From positions 124,001 through 188,000 of the forward strand of contig CADCXD010000012.1 in the NCBI GenBank assembly GCA_902806575.1: a DNA stretch of 64,000 bases, given 5' to 3'. Positions 21,054 to 32,295 of the stretch are shown piece by piece. The DNA comes from Jackrogersella multiformis (lineage: Eukaryota; Ascomycota; Sordariomycetes; Xylariales; Hypoxylaceae). A model generated the notes under the pieces. The model did not search any database. It was not told the origin of the DNA and worked only from the letters and a program-made list of their open reading frames with translations. The stretch's first letter is position 1. Every line of letters starts with the position of its first letter. The position numbers and the translations under genes are program-made.

Positions 21054-22584
21054 CTAATCCTTAACCTTTGAATAATTAATACGGACTGATCTACCTTCTA
21101 ATAGAAAGCTTTTACCTTTAAGAGCTCGGTTATTTACTGTAGAACGAGCTATGTTTAAAAACTTCGCACAATCAGAGATAGAACTAAAAGATTTTATTGT
21201 TGCAGACGATACAATATCTAATAATTGTATTGAAACTGCATCATTGTCTACCCTGAATCTATCTAAAGATATAATAAAGAACTTTCCATTATTAATCTCA
21301 TAGTTTGAAGGAAGATTTAACAATTCTCCTATTTCCTTTTCATATGATATTTTTTGAACTTGAGGTAAATAAGTAGACAGACGGTAATTATTCATTTGAC
21401 TAGATATTATCTCAATTAAATTCACACCTTCTGGAAGATAATGAAGACCTTTAGTAACGATAGCTAATATCAATTTTCAATCACAGTAATCTAAATACTT
21501 CTTACTCCTTCAAATTAAATTATCCAGTAAAGGAACTATAACTACATTTAAATAAAAAGTATTACAAACACTAAGATTACATGAACCATTACTTTCGCTT
21601 ATAATAACTCAGTCTCCTGAAGAATCCTTCGATAAGGTATTTCTTAATAATTCCAACTCCGGTCTTTCCTCAACAACACTATTATTTGACTATACGATTG
21701 TAAGAATTCGACTATAGCTTTAAATAAATCTTTATTACCTTTTTGAGTTATACTAAAGTTGGCATCTTTACTTAAACTTTTATAACTAAAAGACCCATCA
21801 CCTTCTATAAAACCAAGTAACCAATAGGAAGTTATATTAAACTTATGCTCCTTAGGCATAGAAAAATCTATTCTTTTAGTATTCATACCAGATCTTAATT
21901 TTTCAATTTCTTCCACTAACTCTGCACGACAGTTATTATCTCAATTAATATAAAAAAGGAATGCCTCGTCCCCTTCGGGGAAGGCAAACTAGGAAATTTA
22001 AATGTTTAGTTGTGTTTAATTTAAACTTAAAAAAATAATTCAATCAAGATAGCTATTTCATCCTTAGCTATTACATTGTAAGTAACGACATTTTCTTTAA
22101 TATTAAGTTTTACTTTACCTATCCGTAAATTATCATAAATGTATTCTAAAACAGCTTTATCGTCAATATGCAACCCAATACTATACCTGAACTCAAAAGA
22201 ATTACCTCGCCTTTTGTAAATGTGGAAACAACCCTCTGCATCAGTAAAACCACGAAATCACTCAATAAAATCAAGAGATAGAAAAATATTCTTAATCTTA
22301 ACTTTCTCAGCTTGGCTATATTTCATGGTCAAGTCTAAATATTGTTGCGTTGAAGGTTCTTCTGTAGCTACAAATTCTTTATTCGAAAGCGTTGAATATT
22401 TTCTAGTATCATTAAAAGAAGCTACGCTAAATTGACTCCTACTTATATCAGCTTTTCAAAAGCACATTATGGGTTTAGCAAAGAACAACCTAGGCACACC
22501 ATAGTCCACACCTAGACCCCCTTTTGTTACTCGCGTTAAAAGAGAAAAGTTCGCAATATTATTTATAATTCATCATCTTTTCAT
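21054..22584 (-). CDS. Free-standing LAGLIDADG endonuclease with NUMOD tail, broken by two single-base shifts
   Basis: ATG at 22584, two bases after trnL, then a continuous frame to motif 1 WFRGFTDAEGCFHIYKR, then motif 2 WLLGFIEGDGSFSYKS. A C-terminal NUMOD1-like part (SFSSISDCAKFLNIARSTVN) ends at 21054. Breaks: a T7 run at 22029-22035 (T6 would keep frame) and a missing base near 21695-21703 (SYSQ to SVVEERPEL). Both flanking frames stay clean in code 4, which suggests recent breaks or base-calling errors. It is not inside a recognisable gene: trnL is upstream and trnN downstream. A more decayed relative lies between nad4 and atp8. Confidence 0.7.
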
Positions 22585-22585
22585 T

Positions 22586-22668
22586 ACATAAAAATAGGAT
22601 TCGAACCTATAAAAATTTACTCTAAATGAGAAATCTAATTTTCAATTCTTGAACCCTAATTCTTTATG
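22586..22668 (-). tRNA. trnL: tRNA-Leu (UAG)
   Basis: Acceptor CATAAAG/TTTTATG, anticodon arm TGAAA-ATTAGAT-TTTCT (TAG), a long variable arm as expected for tRNA-Leu, T arm ATAGGTTCGAATCCTAT. The free-standing endonuclease starts directly after it. Confidence 0.85.
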
Positions 22669-22924
22669 TTTTACATTTTTATCGTGGCGGCTACGCCGGG
22701 CGACTATCTTGAACGGTCCGGTGAGGACTTCAAACGAAAGCCGAACTTTCTACCCAATCCTTCCTAACTTAGCTAAAAGGAATATATATCCTTTTAAATA
22801 AAAATACTCCTTTACTAAAAACTATAGATTTAAAGGGCGTAAAGTTAGGTATTCTCATGTCTATACTTATTGTAAGAAATTAAGAAAAAAAGATTAAAAG
22901 ATAAAATTTATACTTAAAGGTATC

Positions 22925-23001
22925 ATAACTCACTCAAGGATACGAATACTGCACAAATAAATAGATAACAGTATCCTGCTCTACCGTTGAGCTATAGAGG
23001 C
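22925..23001 (-). pseudogene. tRNA-Asn-like 5' half with scrambled 3' half
   Basis: The 5' part (CTCTATAGCTCAACGGTAGAGC) matches the D arm region of trnN. The rest folds instead as AGGATAC...GTATCCT and no acceptor strand can pair. I see no good anticodon arm. The 256 nt between it and trnL hold a GC hairpin near 22685-22705 and nothing else I recognise. Confidence 0.5.
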
Positions 23002-23004
23002 TTT

Positions 23005-23088
23005 AGGAAGAAAAGGACTCGAACCTTCGACAGCCAATAGCTACTGAGTTTACAGCTCAGCCCGTAATACCAACAAACGGAACCTTCC
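23005..23088 (-). tRNA. trnY: tRNA-Tyr (GUA)
   Basis: Acceptor GGAAG/CTTCC, anticodon arm CTGAG-CTGTAAA-CTCAG (GTA), long variable arm TAGCTATTGGCTGT, T arm AAGGTTCGAGTCCTT. A long variable arm is normal for tRNA-Tyr in fungal mitochondria. Confidence 0.92.
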
Positions 23089-23097
23089 TTATTATTA

Positions 23098-23134
23098 TTT
23101 GTTAAAGTTTATTAATCCCGTGCAACTTCCACTA
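23098..23134 (-). repeat. Second copy of the rns 3' terminus
   Basis: 37 bp identical to 23456-23492, the last bases of the small rRNA. The copy stands directly upstream of trnY, while the functional terminus is 350 nt further upstream, with an endonuclease fragment and a tRNA-like sequence in between. Confidence 0.85.
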
Positions 23135-23167
23135 GTGTGGTATTATTTCTTATTAAAAATCTACCTT

Positions 23168-23332
23168 TTAATATTTTATTGTTTTTCCTTTTAATTTATT
23201 CATAATCGTAGAATTACTGCAATTTAACGCTAAAGCCGCATTTCTGGCAGAAGGATAAGAAGTAGTAACTCCATTATCTAAATCTGTTACTCATACAGTA
23301 GTAGCAGTAGCAGAAGAAGATAAAATTTTCAT
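23168..23332 (-). pseudogene. C-terminal NUMOD1 fragment of a homing endonuclease
   Basis: A 54-codon frame, ATG to TAA, reading WVTDLDNGVTTSYPSARNAA LALNCSNSTIMNKLKGK, the helix-turn-helix module found at the C-terminus of GIY-YIG and some LAGLIDADG enzymes. No catalytic domain is attached. It is flanked by the two rns 3' termini and is probably debris of the element that duplicated them. Confidence 0.65.
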
Positions 23333-23372
23333 ACGGACTTCGTATCATTTAATAATTAAGTATCTATTTTTC

Positions 23373-23447
23373 ATAAACCTGCTCCGGAATCGAACCAGAG
23401 ATAAAAAAATACAAGGTAAATTATATCAGCACCTTGCTACAGGTTTA
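23373..23447 (-). tRNA. tRNA-like sequence, identity unclear
   Basis: Acceptor TAAACCT/AGGTTTA, short D arm AGC-AAGGT-GCT and a strong T arm CTCTGGTTCGATTCCGGAG. The anticodon arm is weak (ATATA...TGTAT with an 8-nt loop), so no anticodon can be assigned. It could be a degenerate tRNA carried between the two rns 3' ends. Confidence 0.5.
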
Positions 23448-23494
23448 TTTTATTTTTTGTTAAAGTTTATTAATCCCGTGCAACTTCCACTACA

Positions 23495-23924
23495 CGCTAA
23501 GATCCGGCTACTATAACTAAAAGACCATCTGTATAGTGCCCAGTTACTCTATCTGTATATTAGTTTAAATATTTAACCTATCCCTGCTAGGCAGGACAAC
23601 TTATAGAGCCTTGTGTAACTTTTTAAATTAGGATCTTACGACTGTACATTAAGCATCATTTCAGACACCCACCAGTGAACCAGTCTGTAGCGATCATATA
23701 ATTAACCGACGGTCTATAAACAGATGGAGAATGTTTAACCGTTTTCACCAATGTAACCAGGTTGGGATAAACCTAATACCTTTTATCTGGTATTCTACTT
23801 ATCTAATTAATAATTTAAGTCTATTAATTAAGTATATTTTTAATTATATATTGCATATACTGCGAATAAGTAGGATTTTAATTACTCTATTATTTAATAA
23901 AATAATCAATTTGGTCCTTTTTTG
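23495..23924 (-). mobile_element. rns intron 4, ORF-less group I
   Basis: About 430 nt without an ORF. Core elements at 23640-23755 (GGTGAAAACGGTTAA, GACCGTCGG, CTACAGACTGGTTCAC, TGTACAGTCG) match those of cox3 intron 5. It interrupts the extreme 3' end of rns, leaving a last exon of under 45 nt. Confidence 0.7.
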
Positions 23925-24276
23925 AACCGTATTTCGACTTAACACTAATCAGAGCCGCACATACGAAGAATCCTATTAAAAAATCTAAATCCAATCATTC
24001 ACTTAATTATAATAGAAGAGCAAACTTATTGCACCAACTCCTTTCAGCATGCGACGAGTTGTTAGTACCAATCCAAAGTTTGATTCACCGTGACATGGTG
24101 ATTCACGATTACTAGCAATTTCTTATTCATGCAGCCGAATTTCAGGCTACAATCCATTTCCCATATTTTATCCTATTTTTTGAGATTAGCTCAAATTCGC
24201 ATTTTTGCTTCTCTTTGTCTCAATTCGTCAATTTTATCGTAAAGCAAATTAAAAGAAAATGTACTATTACTACCAC

Positions 24277-25655
24277 CTTCAAAAGTATTAACTTAACATA
24301 CTTACATTGTTGGCTAGAAATAATAAAAACCAGACTAGCTAAATCTTCCTTTATTAATCCCGGCCTTTAATCTAAATATCTCGTCTAACCCTTCTTTGGA
24401 TAGATGTCCCTTATTTTTTATTATATCACCAGCTCTACATCAATCTTCGAAATTTAAAGATTTCACCCCTAATATCTTATGTTTAAGGAAGAACGGTATG
24501 ATTAGCTCTTGAATATCAGAAAATTTCGTTACATTAAAATTAACCTTACTTCCATTATGCTTTTCGTTAACAACTAATCTCCCACACCCAAAATAAGGAA
24601 CTAAACTTTTAATTAGCTCTATATCTCTTTCATTTTGAGTAATTTGGAAAGATAGTTGTATTCCGTATCCTAATTTAGCGTTACGATTTACGCTTGTCTT
24701 GATCATGAAACAACCCTCACCAGAAACAAAACCAGCTACTCAATGAGGAGAAGGTCTTTGGCTTTCTACGGTAGGACGCGAAACAGGTACAATATTAGGA
24801 AAACTAACTTTTAAATCAGATTCTTCCAATAAACCTTTATTCATAGATGCTTTTATCCCTACGATTTTCACTAGAAATTCTTCTTTACTCATATCTTTTT
24901 TAGAGTTTATTAAATTAATAGCCTCTTTAAAAAGAATATAATCAGAATACTTCTGAGTTATTAAAGGATAATTATCGAAATGAGGTAAGATTTTATTATT
25001 AATTTGTTCTATTGAGCTTACAGTATACCTATAACTATCTTTTCCATGAATGGATATACCACCTGCCCCTCCAAAATAATCTTGAATTTGTTTCATTAGT
25101 TCTAATTCTTTTTTATGGAGAGAAATGTCAAATCTAGCTTCGACATATAAATAGTTATTTCTCTTTCTAATTTGTAAAGAAAAACACCCCTCAGCATCTG
25201 TAAATCCCGACACAAATCAAGGATTTATTGAAGTAAGAGGTAACTTTGTAGAAGTAGAATAAGCAGATGATATTATAGACTTAAAGGCAGTAGTTTTATG
25301 GTAACACTTACATTGAATAATTAGCTTGTTGGAAAGGACATTGATTCTAGGGCACCTTTCGGAACCTATCAGAGTACACCTTAACACTGGATTTCCAATG
25401 TAACTACCGTCTACTCGTTGCTCTTTTACAATAACAGATTCTTGTTGATCGATGGGAATAAAATCTGTTATTGACTTAGATCCGCGATTATCCATTACTT
25501 TTTCAAGCATCTTTTGCATTATTACCTTACACAGGTAATTATTCTGCCCACATATAACCCTTCGGTTATAGCTTGGTAGCAAAAGCTTTAGGATTTCCCC
25601 GGAGTTTGATAGTTTGTCCCATCTAATCGATATCCTACACCGACAGATAGGAGAA
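24277..25655 (-). mobile_element. rns intron 3, group I with LAGLIDADG ORF
   Basis: Inserted after ...GACGTGCCACAT. The core precedes the ORF: AAACTCCGGGGAAATCC, AATCGCGGATCTAAGTC, AAAGAGCAACGAGTAGACGG, TTAAGGTGTACTCTGATAGG. Both atp6 introns share this element set, so all three belong to one subgroup (IC2-like). Confidence 0.8.
24335..25582 (-). CDS. LAGLIDADG homing endonuclease in rns intron 3
   Basis: Open to TAG at 24335. Motif 1 is WFVSGFTDAEGCFSLQ (at ~25213) and motif 2 is WVAGFVSGEGCFMIK, where Ser replaces the usual Asp/Glu before GEG. Standard blocks ILPHFDNYPLITQKYSDY and IIPFFLKHKILGVKSLNF; end FRLKAGINKGRFS. The frame stays open upstream through the intron core up to 25582, but the part before ~25300 is RNA core read as protein, so the true start is uncertain. 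Confidence 0.8.
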
Positions 25656-25936
25656 ATGTGGCACGTCTATAGCCCACAATATTAAGGCCATGATGACTTG
25701 TCTTATTCCCTTTTGTCCTAACGATTGTGGTGAATTAGGAAATGCTTTATTATTAGTAATTTATAAATAAAGCGGGGGTATTCGTTAATTACACGGACGG
25801 ATCCGCAGTTTCACAACATTAACTGAAAACAGCCGTGCAACGCTTGTTTTAAACTAAATTTATTAGAAACTTGTTATAAAAACTAACAAATTATTCATAT
25901 TGTGGTAAGGTTTTTCGTGGACCATCGAATTAAATA

Positions 25937-28291
25937 GTTAAGATAGGTAGATCTTCTCAGATTTTCCCCCTTTAAGAACCGTACGTGCGACTTTCATCGC
26001 ATACGGCTCAAGCATAAATTTTTTAAGGGAGATATACTCCAAACAAAAAGAGGGTAAACAAAACTTATCTTAAGTCTACTAAAAAGACAGTAAAATAAAT
26101 ATAAGTTATACATAATAAAACTCTTTCGTCAATTTACACCGTATGTTAAGTTAGCGATATTAAGATACTAAATATAAACTAAACTTATAGCATATTTATA
26201 TGAATCTTAATAAGCTTAAATGTAAGTTATATTACTACATGTTACTATGATTCAATATCTCTAGTTATCATTATTTGTACGCCCTGTGTTCATTCCAGCT
26301 TTAATTACCCTAATTCTATTTAATCCTTCTTCAGTTAAATGACCTTTAGCTTCCATAATTTTGAAAGCTTCATTAAAATCTTTTAAATTTAAAAGTTTGG
26401 ACCCGAGCAAAGGGTATTTATCAAAGAAAGTCAGAATTTTACTTTCTATCTCTTTTATAGAAGTTACGGTAAAATCCGTAGCAAATCCTGCTCTTCTTTC
26501 AACTCTACCACAATCTAAGAAATATTTAATTAATTGTATTAGTTTAATATCTCTAGAATGTTGAGTTATTTTAAATACCAACTGTACAGCTCAACCTGAT
26601 TTGGATTTCGGAGATTTACTTATACTAATAAAGAAGCAAGACTCTCCTTCACAAAATCCAGCTAATCAGGCCGGGTCTGGAATAGAAGCAGGGTCAAACT
26701 TAGGTCTTTCTACAGGTACAACCTTGAAGGTATCTAATAATTTTCTAGGTAAACCAAGATTCAAGGAAGCTTTCAGATTAATTATTTCTTGTATACCCTT
26801 TAATGTAAGATGTTCCTTTCTATTAATAATTTGAATTATCTTTACAAATAATTCAAAATCCACTCTTTTTTGTGTGAGTAAAGGATATTTTTGAAAAAAA
26901 GGTATGACAAAATTAATTAATCCTTCTAGACTTGATACTTTATATTTATAGGTATTATCTTGGGGATTATAGTATATATTGCCTGTATTACCCAGAGTTT
27001 CTTGTAAAAGATTCAACAGCAATCTATCTTTTACGTTTAAAGCTAATTCAAATGAAACTAAGACGAAATAACCTAATTTTCGAGTCTCATCTTTTACTAT
27101 ATGAGTAATAAAGCTACCTTCTGCGTCGACTAATCCTGTAATGTATCAAGGGTTTGCTAAGGAACGCTCTACTGTATGCAAACTACGAGTAAAAATTAGT
27201 TTATGCATACTCATTGAACTTACACGGTGGCGGCAAAGCCGCCGCTGAGTACAAATATCTGACTTTACTTCTGTATAAGTTGATTTAGTATGGTGTGGAC
27301 CTTCTACTTTTACCCCTGCAACAACTAAAAATAAAAAAATTTTGATTAATGAAGATAACATTTGTAGGACATATTATAATAAACTTCCTTAATGATTAAA
27401 TTAAAATCACGTCAATTGTAAACAATTACAAGACAGATATAAAAACTATGTATACTGATTAATAAAGATATATCCAATATCTTTACAATAAATTTATGTC
27501 ATAAGAAATATATAAAAACTAGATAAAAAACAAGGTACTAAAATGAAAAGAAAATACAACAAACTTTAAATTTTAGCTTTATCTCCTTGATATGCACACT
27601 CTATAATATAATATGTACAACCTTCATAATTAGCCCTCATTTTCTATATTTAATAATTTAAGACTTTCCTGCTGATAGTCTCATACTATGTAACTGTATG
27701 TAAATATAACATTATTAGCGCCAGATATATAACGACGCTTTAACATTTAAACCTTTATCTTTACCTAGATTAAGTTATACATCATCTAGGATAAGCATTT
27801 GCTTTTTTAACTTCTCCTTTCCCCCTTACCAGTTATAACTACTTCAATCCTTTTAGATCTTATAAGTTACCTCTTTAATGAAATGAATAAAAAATCTCCA
27901 AATAAATTCTTTATATTTCATTACTGAAGATAAGGGGGTTACCAAGTTCATATATTAACACAAATTACGTAAGATTTAGGAAAGTAGCTTTACTTCGGTG
28001 GAAACAAGATTTCTCTAATAGATTAGTATGTCAAATCTATCATCTTCCACATTATATTAATATACCAGCACGAAGCGTCTTGGCTACTTTGACTTTCGCT
28101 TTCCATGTCTTACTTACACTAGCTCCTGGAAGGAAAATCATCTTCTTTCCTTACATTATCATTTAAGATAGGCTACATTGTCCCTAGAGCTTCACACAAA
28201 TCATTACTAATTTGCATGCCTAAGTAGTGTTAGATAGAGAAAATACCTAGTGGAATTGCACCACATTGTTAATATACGCTTCTTGTCGCAC
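25937..28291 (-). mobile_element. rns intron 2, group II encoding a LAGLIDADG protein instead of an RT
   Basis: Begins GTGCGACAAG at 28291 and ends ...CTTAAC before TATTTAATTCG. Domain V at 25976-26009 is canonical, followed by domain VI (GATCTACCTATCTTAAC). The 5' domain I closely resembles rns intron 1 (GGTGCAATTCCAC, GGGACAATG motifs), yet the only ORF is LAGLIDADG. Such introns are known at about this rRNA site in ascomycetes. Confidence 0.85.
26261..27361 (-). CDS. LAGLIDADG homing endonuclease inside a group II intron (rns intron 2)
   Basis: ATG at 27361 to TAA at 26261, with TGA as Trp. Motif 1 is WYITGLVDAEGSFITHI and motif 2 is WLAGFCEGESCFFISIS. Blocks VIPFFQKYPLLTQKRVDF and ILTFFDKYPLLGSKLLNL; end IKAGMNTGRTNNDN. 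A GC hairpin insert (CACGGTGGCGGCAAAGCCGCC region, ~27221-27244) is read in frame within the lead. Homing of a ribozyme class that normally uses RT would here rest on DNA cleavage. Confidence 0.88.
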
Positions 28292-28649
28292 ACATACTTC
28301 ACTGCTGGTGTCAGAAACGGTCTAGTGATTTCAGTTCCTGTGTTGCCACACTACTCTTGAGGTGAAATGCTTTCACTTTCATTTATAGACCAAGTTCTTT
28401 ATACCTGACCTATGGCATTCATCATTGTCTGCAAAGACTACTGGGGTATCTAATCCTGTTAGTTCTCTGTGCCTTCGTCTTTCAACGTCAGTTTTTACAT
28501 AAAAGGTTGCCTTCGCCTTTACCAGTCCCCGAGGTATCAATGAATTTAATCTCTACACCTTAAGTACTACCTCCTCGCATAAAACTCTAGTAAAATGTCC
28601 CTTTTTTAAGGATAAAAATTTACCGCCTAAGTACCCTTTAAACCCATTA

Positions 28650-31600
28650 GTCGGGATAGGTAGGTTCTCTCGAACTTTCCCCCCCTCAGAACGGAACGTG
28701 CAACTTTCACTGCATTCCGCTCAAGCAGGTTTCCTTAATAGCGTAATTTAATACGTTATTTCTAGCTTTATCTTGCTCACGAACTTTCATTTCCGAGATT
28801 TCATGATTCCTATTTTTCCTAGTTTCCGATAGTTGGGATGGTTGATTCGATATACGTCGTGGTTCCTTCTGTTACTTTCTAGTACAAAGCCGTTTACGCT
28901 GGGGAGTTTGATTGTTCAGCTGACGGTTATCTTTGCGTCGGATTTATTACTTCCTTAACTATTATGTTCTTTCCAGTTTTCATGAATATTTCTTATCTAC
29001 TTTTCTTTATTTCTCGTTCTTTTGTTAAAATATTTTCTTGGATCATATCTTGAGTGCCCGTTAGTTGCCTAATGCTACAGGTGATCAGAGATCTCCCTGC
29101 TGGGTAATTTAGATTCAGATTTTACTTGCCAATGTCGTGGGTCCCACCTATTATCAAGTCTGCACTCTTTCGAGTTAATTTTAATTTATTTCATGAGTTA
29201 CTTTTGTATGACATATCCTATGGAGAGGTATTAAGTTGTTCAGTTTGTGATTTTTTCCTTTCTTTACAGGGTCTATGTGATGGATTTCGATTTTCTCAAT
29301 GTCATGAAGTGATTCTCCGCATATAGAGCATAAATGCTTATATTTCTTGAATAACTTTTCTTGTGTGCTCGATAATATTCTCTGATTTTTATACTTCAGG
29401 AAGTATTCTCGGTTCTCCAAGAGATATGGATTTAAATCTAGTTTCTTTAATCTTAGTCTTTTTATAGTGGTTCTCCCTAGGCTATATATCAGATTTTTGA
29501 CGTTATCTCCTCATCTTCCCTTTTTTGGGGATATTAATTTGAATTTGTCTTTGATCTTACTATTTATTCCTTTGGGTATCAGAAATTTTGCTCTTAATCT
29601 CTCTCATATGTAATTATCGATCTCAAAGAAGCTTCTTCTTGCGTGTGGAGTTATTCTTTTGTGTTCTGCTCATCCTCTCAAAACTGGGTTTATTTCATTA
29701 GTGATATCCTTCATGCTCTTATGTGCTTTGATGATATTTAAAATTTTTGTCTTAAGGTTTTTGATTCCCTTTTCTGAGGGTCTGATGATTAGTACATTTC
29801 TTTGTGAACTTTCCGCATTTAGTTTATAGTTTCAAGGTTGTCTTCTTATGTTAAATCCTAGTAAATCTATTCCTTCTTTGATGTTGGTAATTTTCGTTTT
29901 GATTTTATTCAATTCTAGACCTCTTTTTGCAAGGAATATTTCTAATAGTCTTCAGCATATTAGAAGGGTTTTTTCACTATCCCCAGTTATTACGATGTCA
30001 TCTGCATATCTTATTATCTTGATCTTTGGGGCTTTAAGCGCCTTTATCTCAGGGTTTTCCTTTATTTCTTGTTCCAGTCCATTTAGGGCTATGTTACTTA
30101 GTAAAGGTGATATGATTCCCCCTTGTGGTGTTCCTTCTTCAGTTTCAATTTGTTTCCTATTATATATTATTCCCGCTTTTAATCATTCTACTAGAATGTG
30201 TTTATCACATATGGGAGTATGCTTGATTAGAAATTCGTGATCGATATTATCAAAACATTTCGTTATATCTGCTTCTAGTACTCACTCAGGAGATCAGTGT
30301 TTATCCATGTAGTTTCTGAAGTAGTTTATTGCATCTTGTGTAGATCTTTCTTTCCTGAAACCAAATGAGTTAGTGTCTGAAATCTGTTCAACTACGGGGT
30401 CAATTGCTAAGTGATATACAGATTGCACTATTCTGTCCTTTATGGTTGGGATTCCTAGTGGTCTTTTTTCTTTTCTTCCTGGTTTGGGAATGTATATTCT
30501 TCTTACGGGTTCGGCCTTATATTTTAATGGTTGCTCCACGATGGTTTTGACTCATTGTATTGCTTCATAGTATTCGGCAGGAGTGGATAAGATTTCTTTG
30601 TCAGTTCCGGGAGTTTTCCCTCCCTTATTTGTGATTACTTTTCTCACTGCCACAGCTCTCCCTGGGAAGCTTAGTATTAATTTTCGTTGTAACTTGTATA
30701 CTTTACTCCATTCTTTTTGTATGGATGCTATCAGTATATCATTTTGTTGTTCAGCTACTCTCTCATTTGCTTCTTTTCAATTAATTTTATGTCATAGTTG
30801 AGCAATTGGATTTTTGTCCAAAATATTGTTAATAGTTTTCGCTTTTGTACCAGATATTTCTTTGTGGATATTAATTTTTTGAACATTTATTTGTCGTATT
30901 TTGGTTATTTGTTTAATCATTTTATTAGCGTTTGTTATTAATTTATTTTGGAAATTTTTTATGTATTATACTTAACCTTCCAATTTCTACTAGTGAGGTT
31001 AGGGTGCTAGCCTTCTCTCCGTTCCTTGATACGACTCTAGGACTTGTACGTGATTGTTCTAATATTCCTGCTAACTTTTAATCCGGTTGTTACTATTACT
31101 CTGCAATGAAAAGGAATTATTAATGGGCTTCTGTATTAAAGATGTGTTACACGGGTTCTTCTCAAAGCGTTATTAGTCTTTGGCAGTTCCAGCTATTTCT
31201 CTATGGGCTCCCTATTAACAATATACTCATGTTTAAATTTCAATCTATCAATATCGTTACAATATTGCGTTAGCTTTTTGATATATCCTCTTCCCTGCAT
31301 CCTATACGATAATTTCCAGAAGTTGTCTATTATATATCGCTTCCATATTTCAGGGGAATACAGGGGTTATCCTGTTCCGTATCTTACACCGTAACTACTC
31401 AACTTAGATCCCATTCTTTACTCCGGAGATTATTTGGTCTTATTAATAAACCACATCCTTCGGTTTACTCCTAATCTCTTCGTATTGTGTTATTACGAAG
31501 CATCATCGAATGATTCATTTTCATTGATCATATTGAGTAGTAATTTCACTCTAGCCACGCGTTCTGATATTATTCTATTTTGGTTTTACCCTTGGCTTAT

Positions 31601-31753
31601 AAAATAAAATAAGTGATCAGAAGGCTTTGTGTGTGCATTGTCCCAGTAGCTTCACACATTAGATTACTCACCTGCATGTACTGGTAGAGTCAGTTCATAA
31701 GACAGTTCTGTCGGAATTTCACCGAATTGTAAGATACGACTTTCAGGTCGCAC
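28650..31753 (-). mobile_element. rns intron 1, group II with RT ORF
   Basis: Starts GTGCGACC after ...ATTCATCTT and ends CCCGAC before TAATGGGTTTAAAGGG. Domain V is at 28689-28722 (GAGCGG...CCGTTC, with a compensating base change relative to the consensus). Domain VI follows. Confidence 0.9.
29181..30920 (-). CDS. Group II intron reverse transcriptase/maturase/HNH in rns intron 1
   Basis: 579 codons, ATG at 30920 to TAA at 29181. RT blocks: VRRIYIPKPGRKEKRPLGIP, FGFRKERSTQDAINYF, EADITKCFDNIDHEFL, EGTPQGGIISPLLSNIALNG, IRYADDIVITGDSEKT. Maturase: INPVLRGWAEHKRITPHARR. HNH: CSICGESLHDIEKIEIHHIDP...LHRICH. The sequence type (N-terminal TPGTDKE, VLRGWAEHKR) is closer to bacterial RTs than the three cox3 enzymes are, so it has a separate origin. 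No frame breaks. Confidence 0.92.
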
Positions 31754-32295
31754 AAGATGAATAACACTAGCCTCTTACGTATTACCGCGACTGCTGGCAC
31801 GTAATTAGTCAAGGCATCAATAAATATATCGTCATTATCAATTATACTTTTAGAATTTCATTCGATATATCAATTTATAGATCCCTTTTGGGACTACATT
31901 CCTCAAAGTTGCCAGTTCAGCCCTTGACGGCCATTGACCAATATTCCTCACTGCTGTACTCGCTTGCCTTGGGATTTTTTCAGACCCAATGTGGTCGATC
32001 AACCTTTCAGCTTCGACTACGAGAATTAAGGCTTGTTAAGTAATAACCTTAACAACTACCTATCTCGACGATATTTCCTTAAGTCCTCTTAAAGCGGCGA
32101 TTAATACACCATTTTTGTAATTATGAGGGATCTTTCCCCTCTCTTTAAGGTAGGCCGGATATCTATACTCACCTGTACACCACTTTTAATAAAATGATTC
32201 ATTAAATTAAACGTTCGATTAGCATGTGTCAAGCACTTTGACAGCGTTCAAACAGAGCCATCACCAAACTCACCCTATTATATATCAATTGATGG

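Larger units (their letters stand above)
23456..32295 (-). rRNA. rns: Small subunit ribosomal RNA, five exons
   Basis: Exons in order: ~32295-31754, 28649-28292, 25936-25656, 24276-23925, 23494-~23456. Universal landmarks: GAGTTTGGTGATGGCTCTG at the 5' end, GTGCCAGCAGTCGCGGTAAT (530 loop) at ~31780, GGATTAGATACCC at ~28460, TTTAATTCGATG at ~25930, ACAAGTCATCATGGCC at ~25690, GAAATTGCTAGTAATCG at ~24115, TTAAGTCG near 23940. Intron sites correspond roughly to E. coli positions near 560, 950, 1225 and 1510. The 5' end is estimated to within some tens of bases. Confidence 0.9.

Noticed and set aside
25217..25582. Protein gene from 25217 to 25582
   Set aside because: Much of it is the conserved group I core (AAAGAGCAACGAGTAGACGG) read as protein; only the LAGLIDADG part downstream is supported.
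31203..31394. Small plus-strand ORF near 31200
   Set aside because: It lies antisense to domain I of the rns group II intron and has no codon or family evidence.
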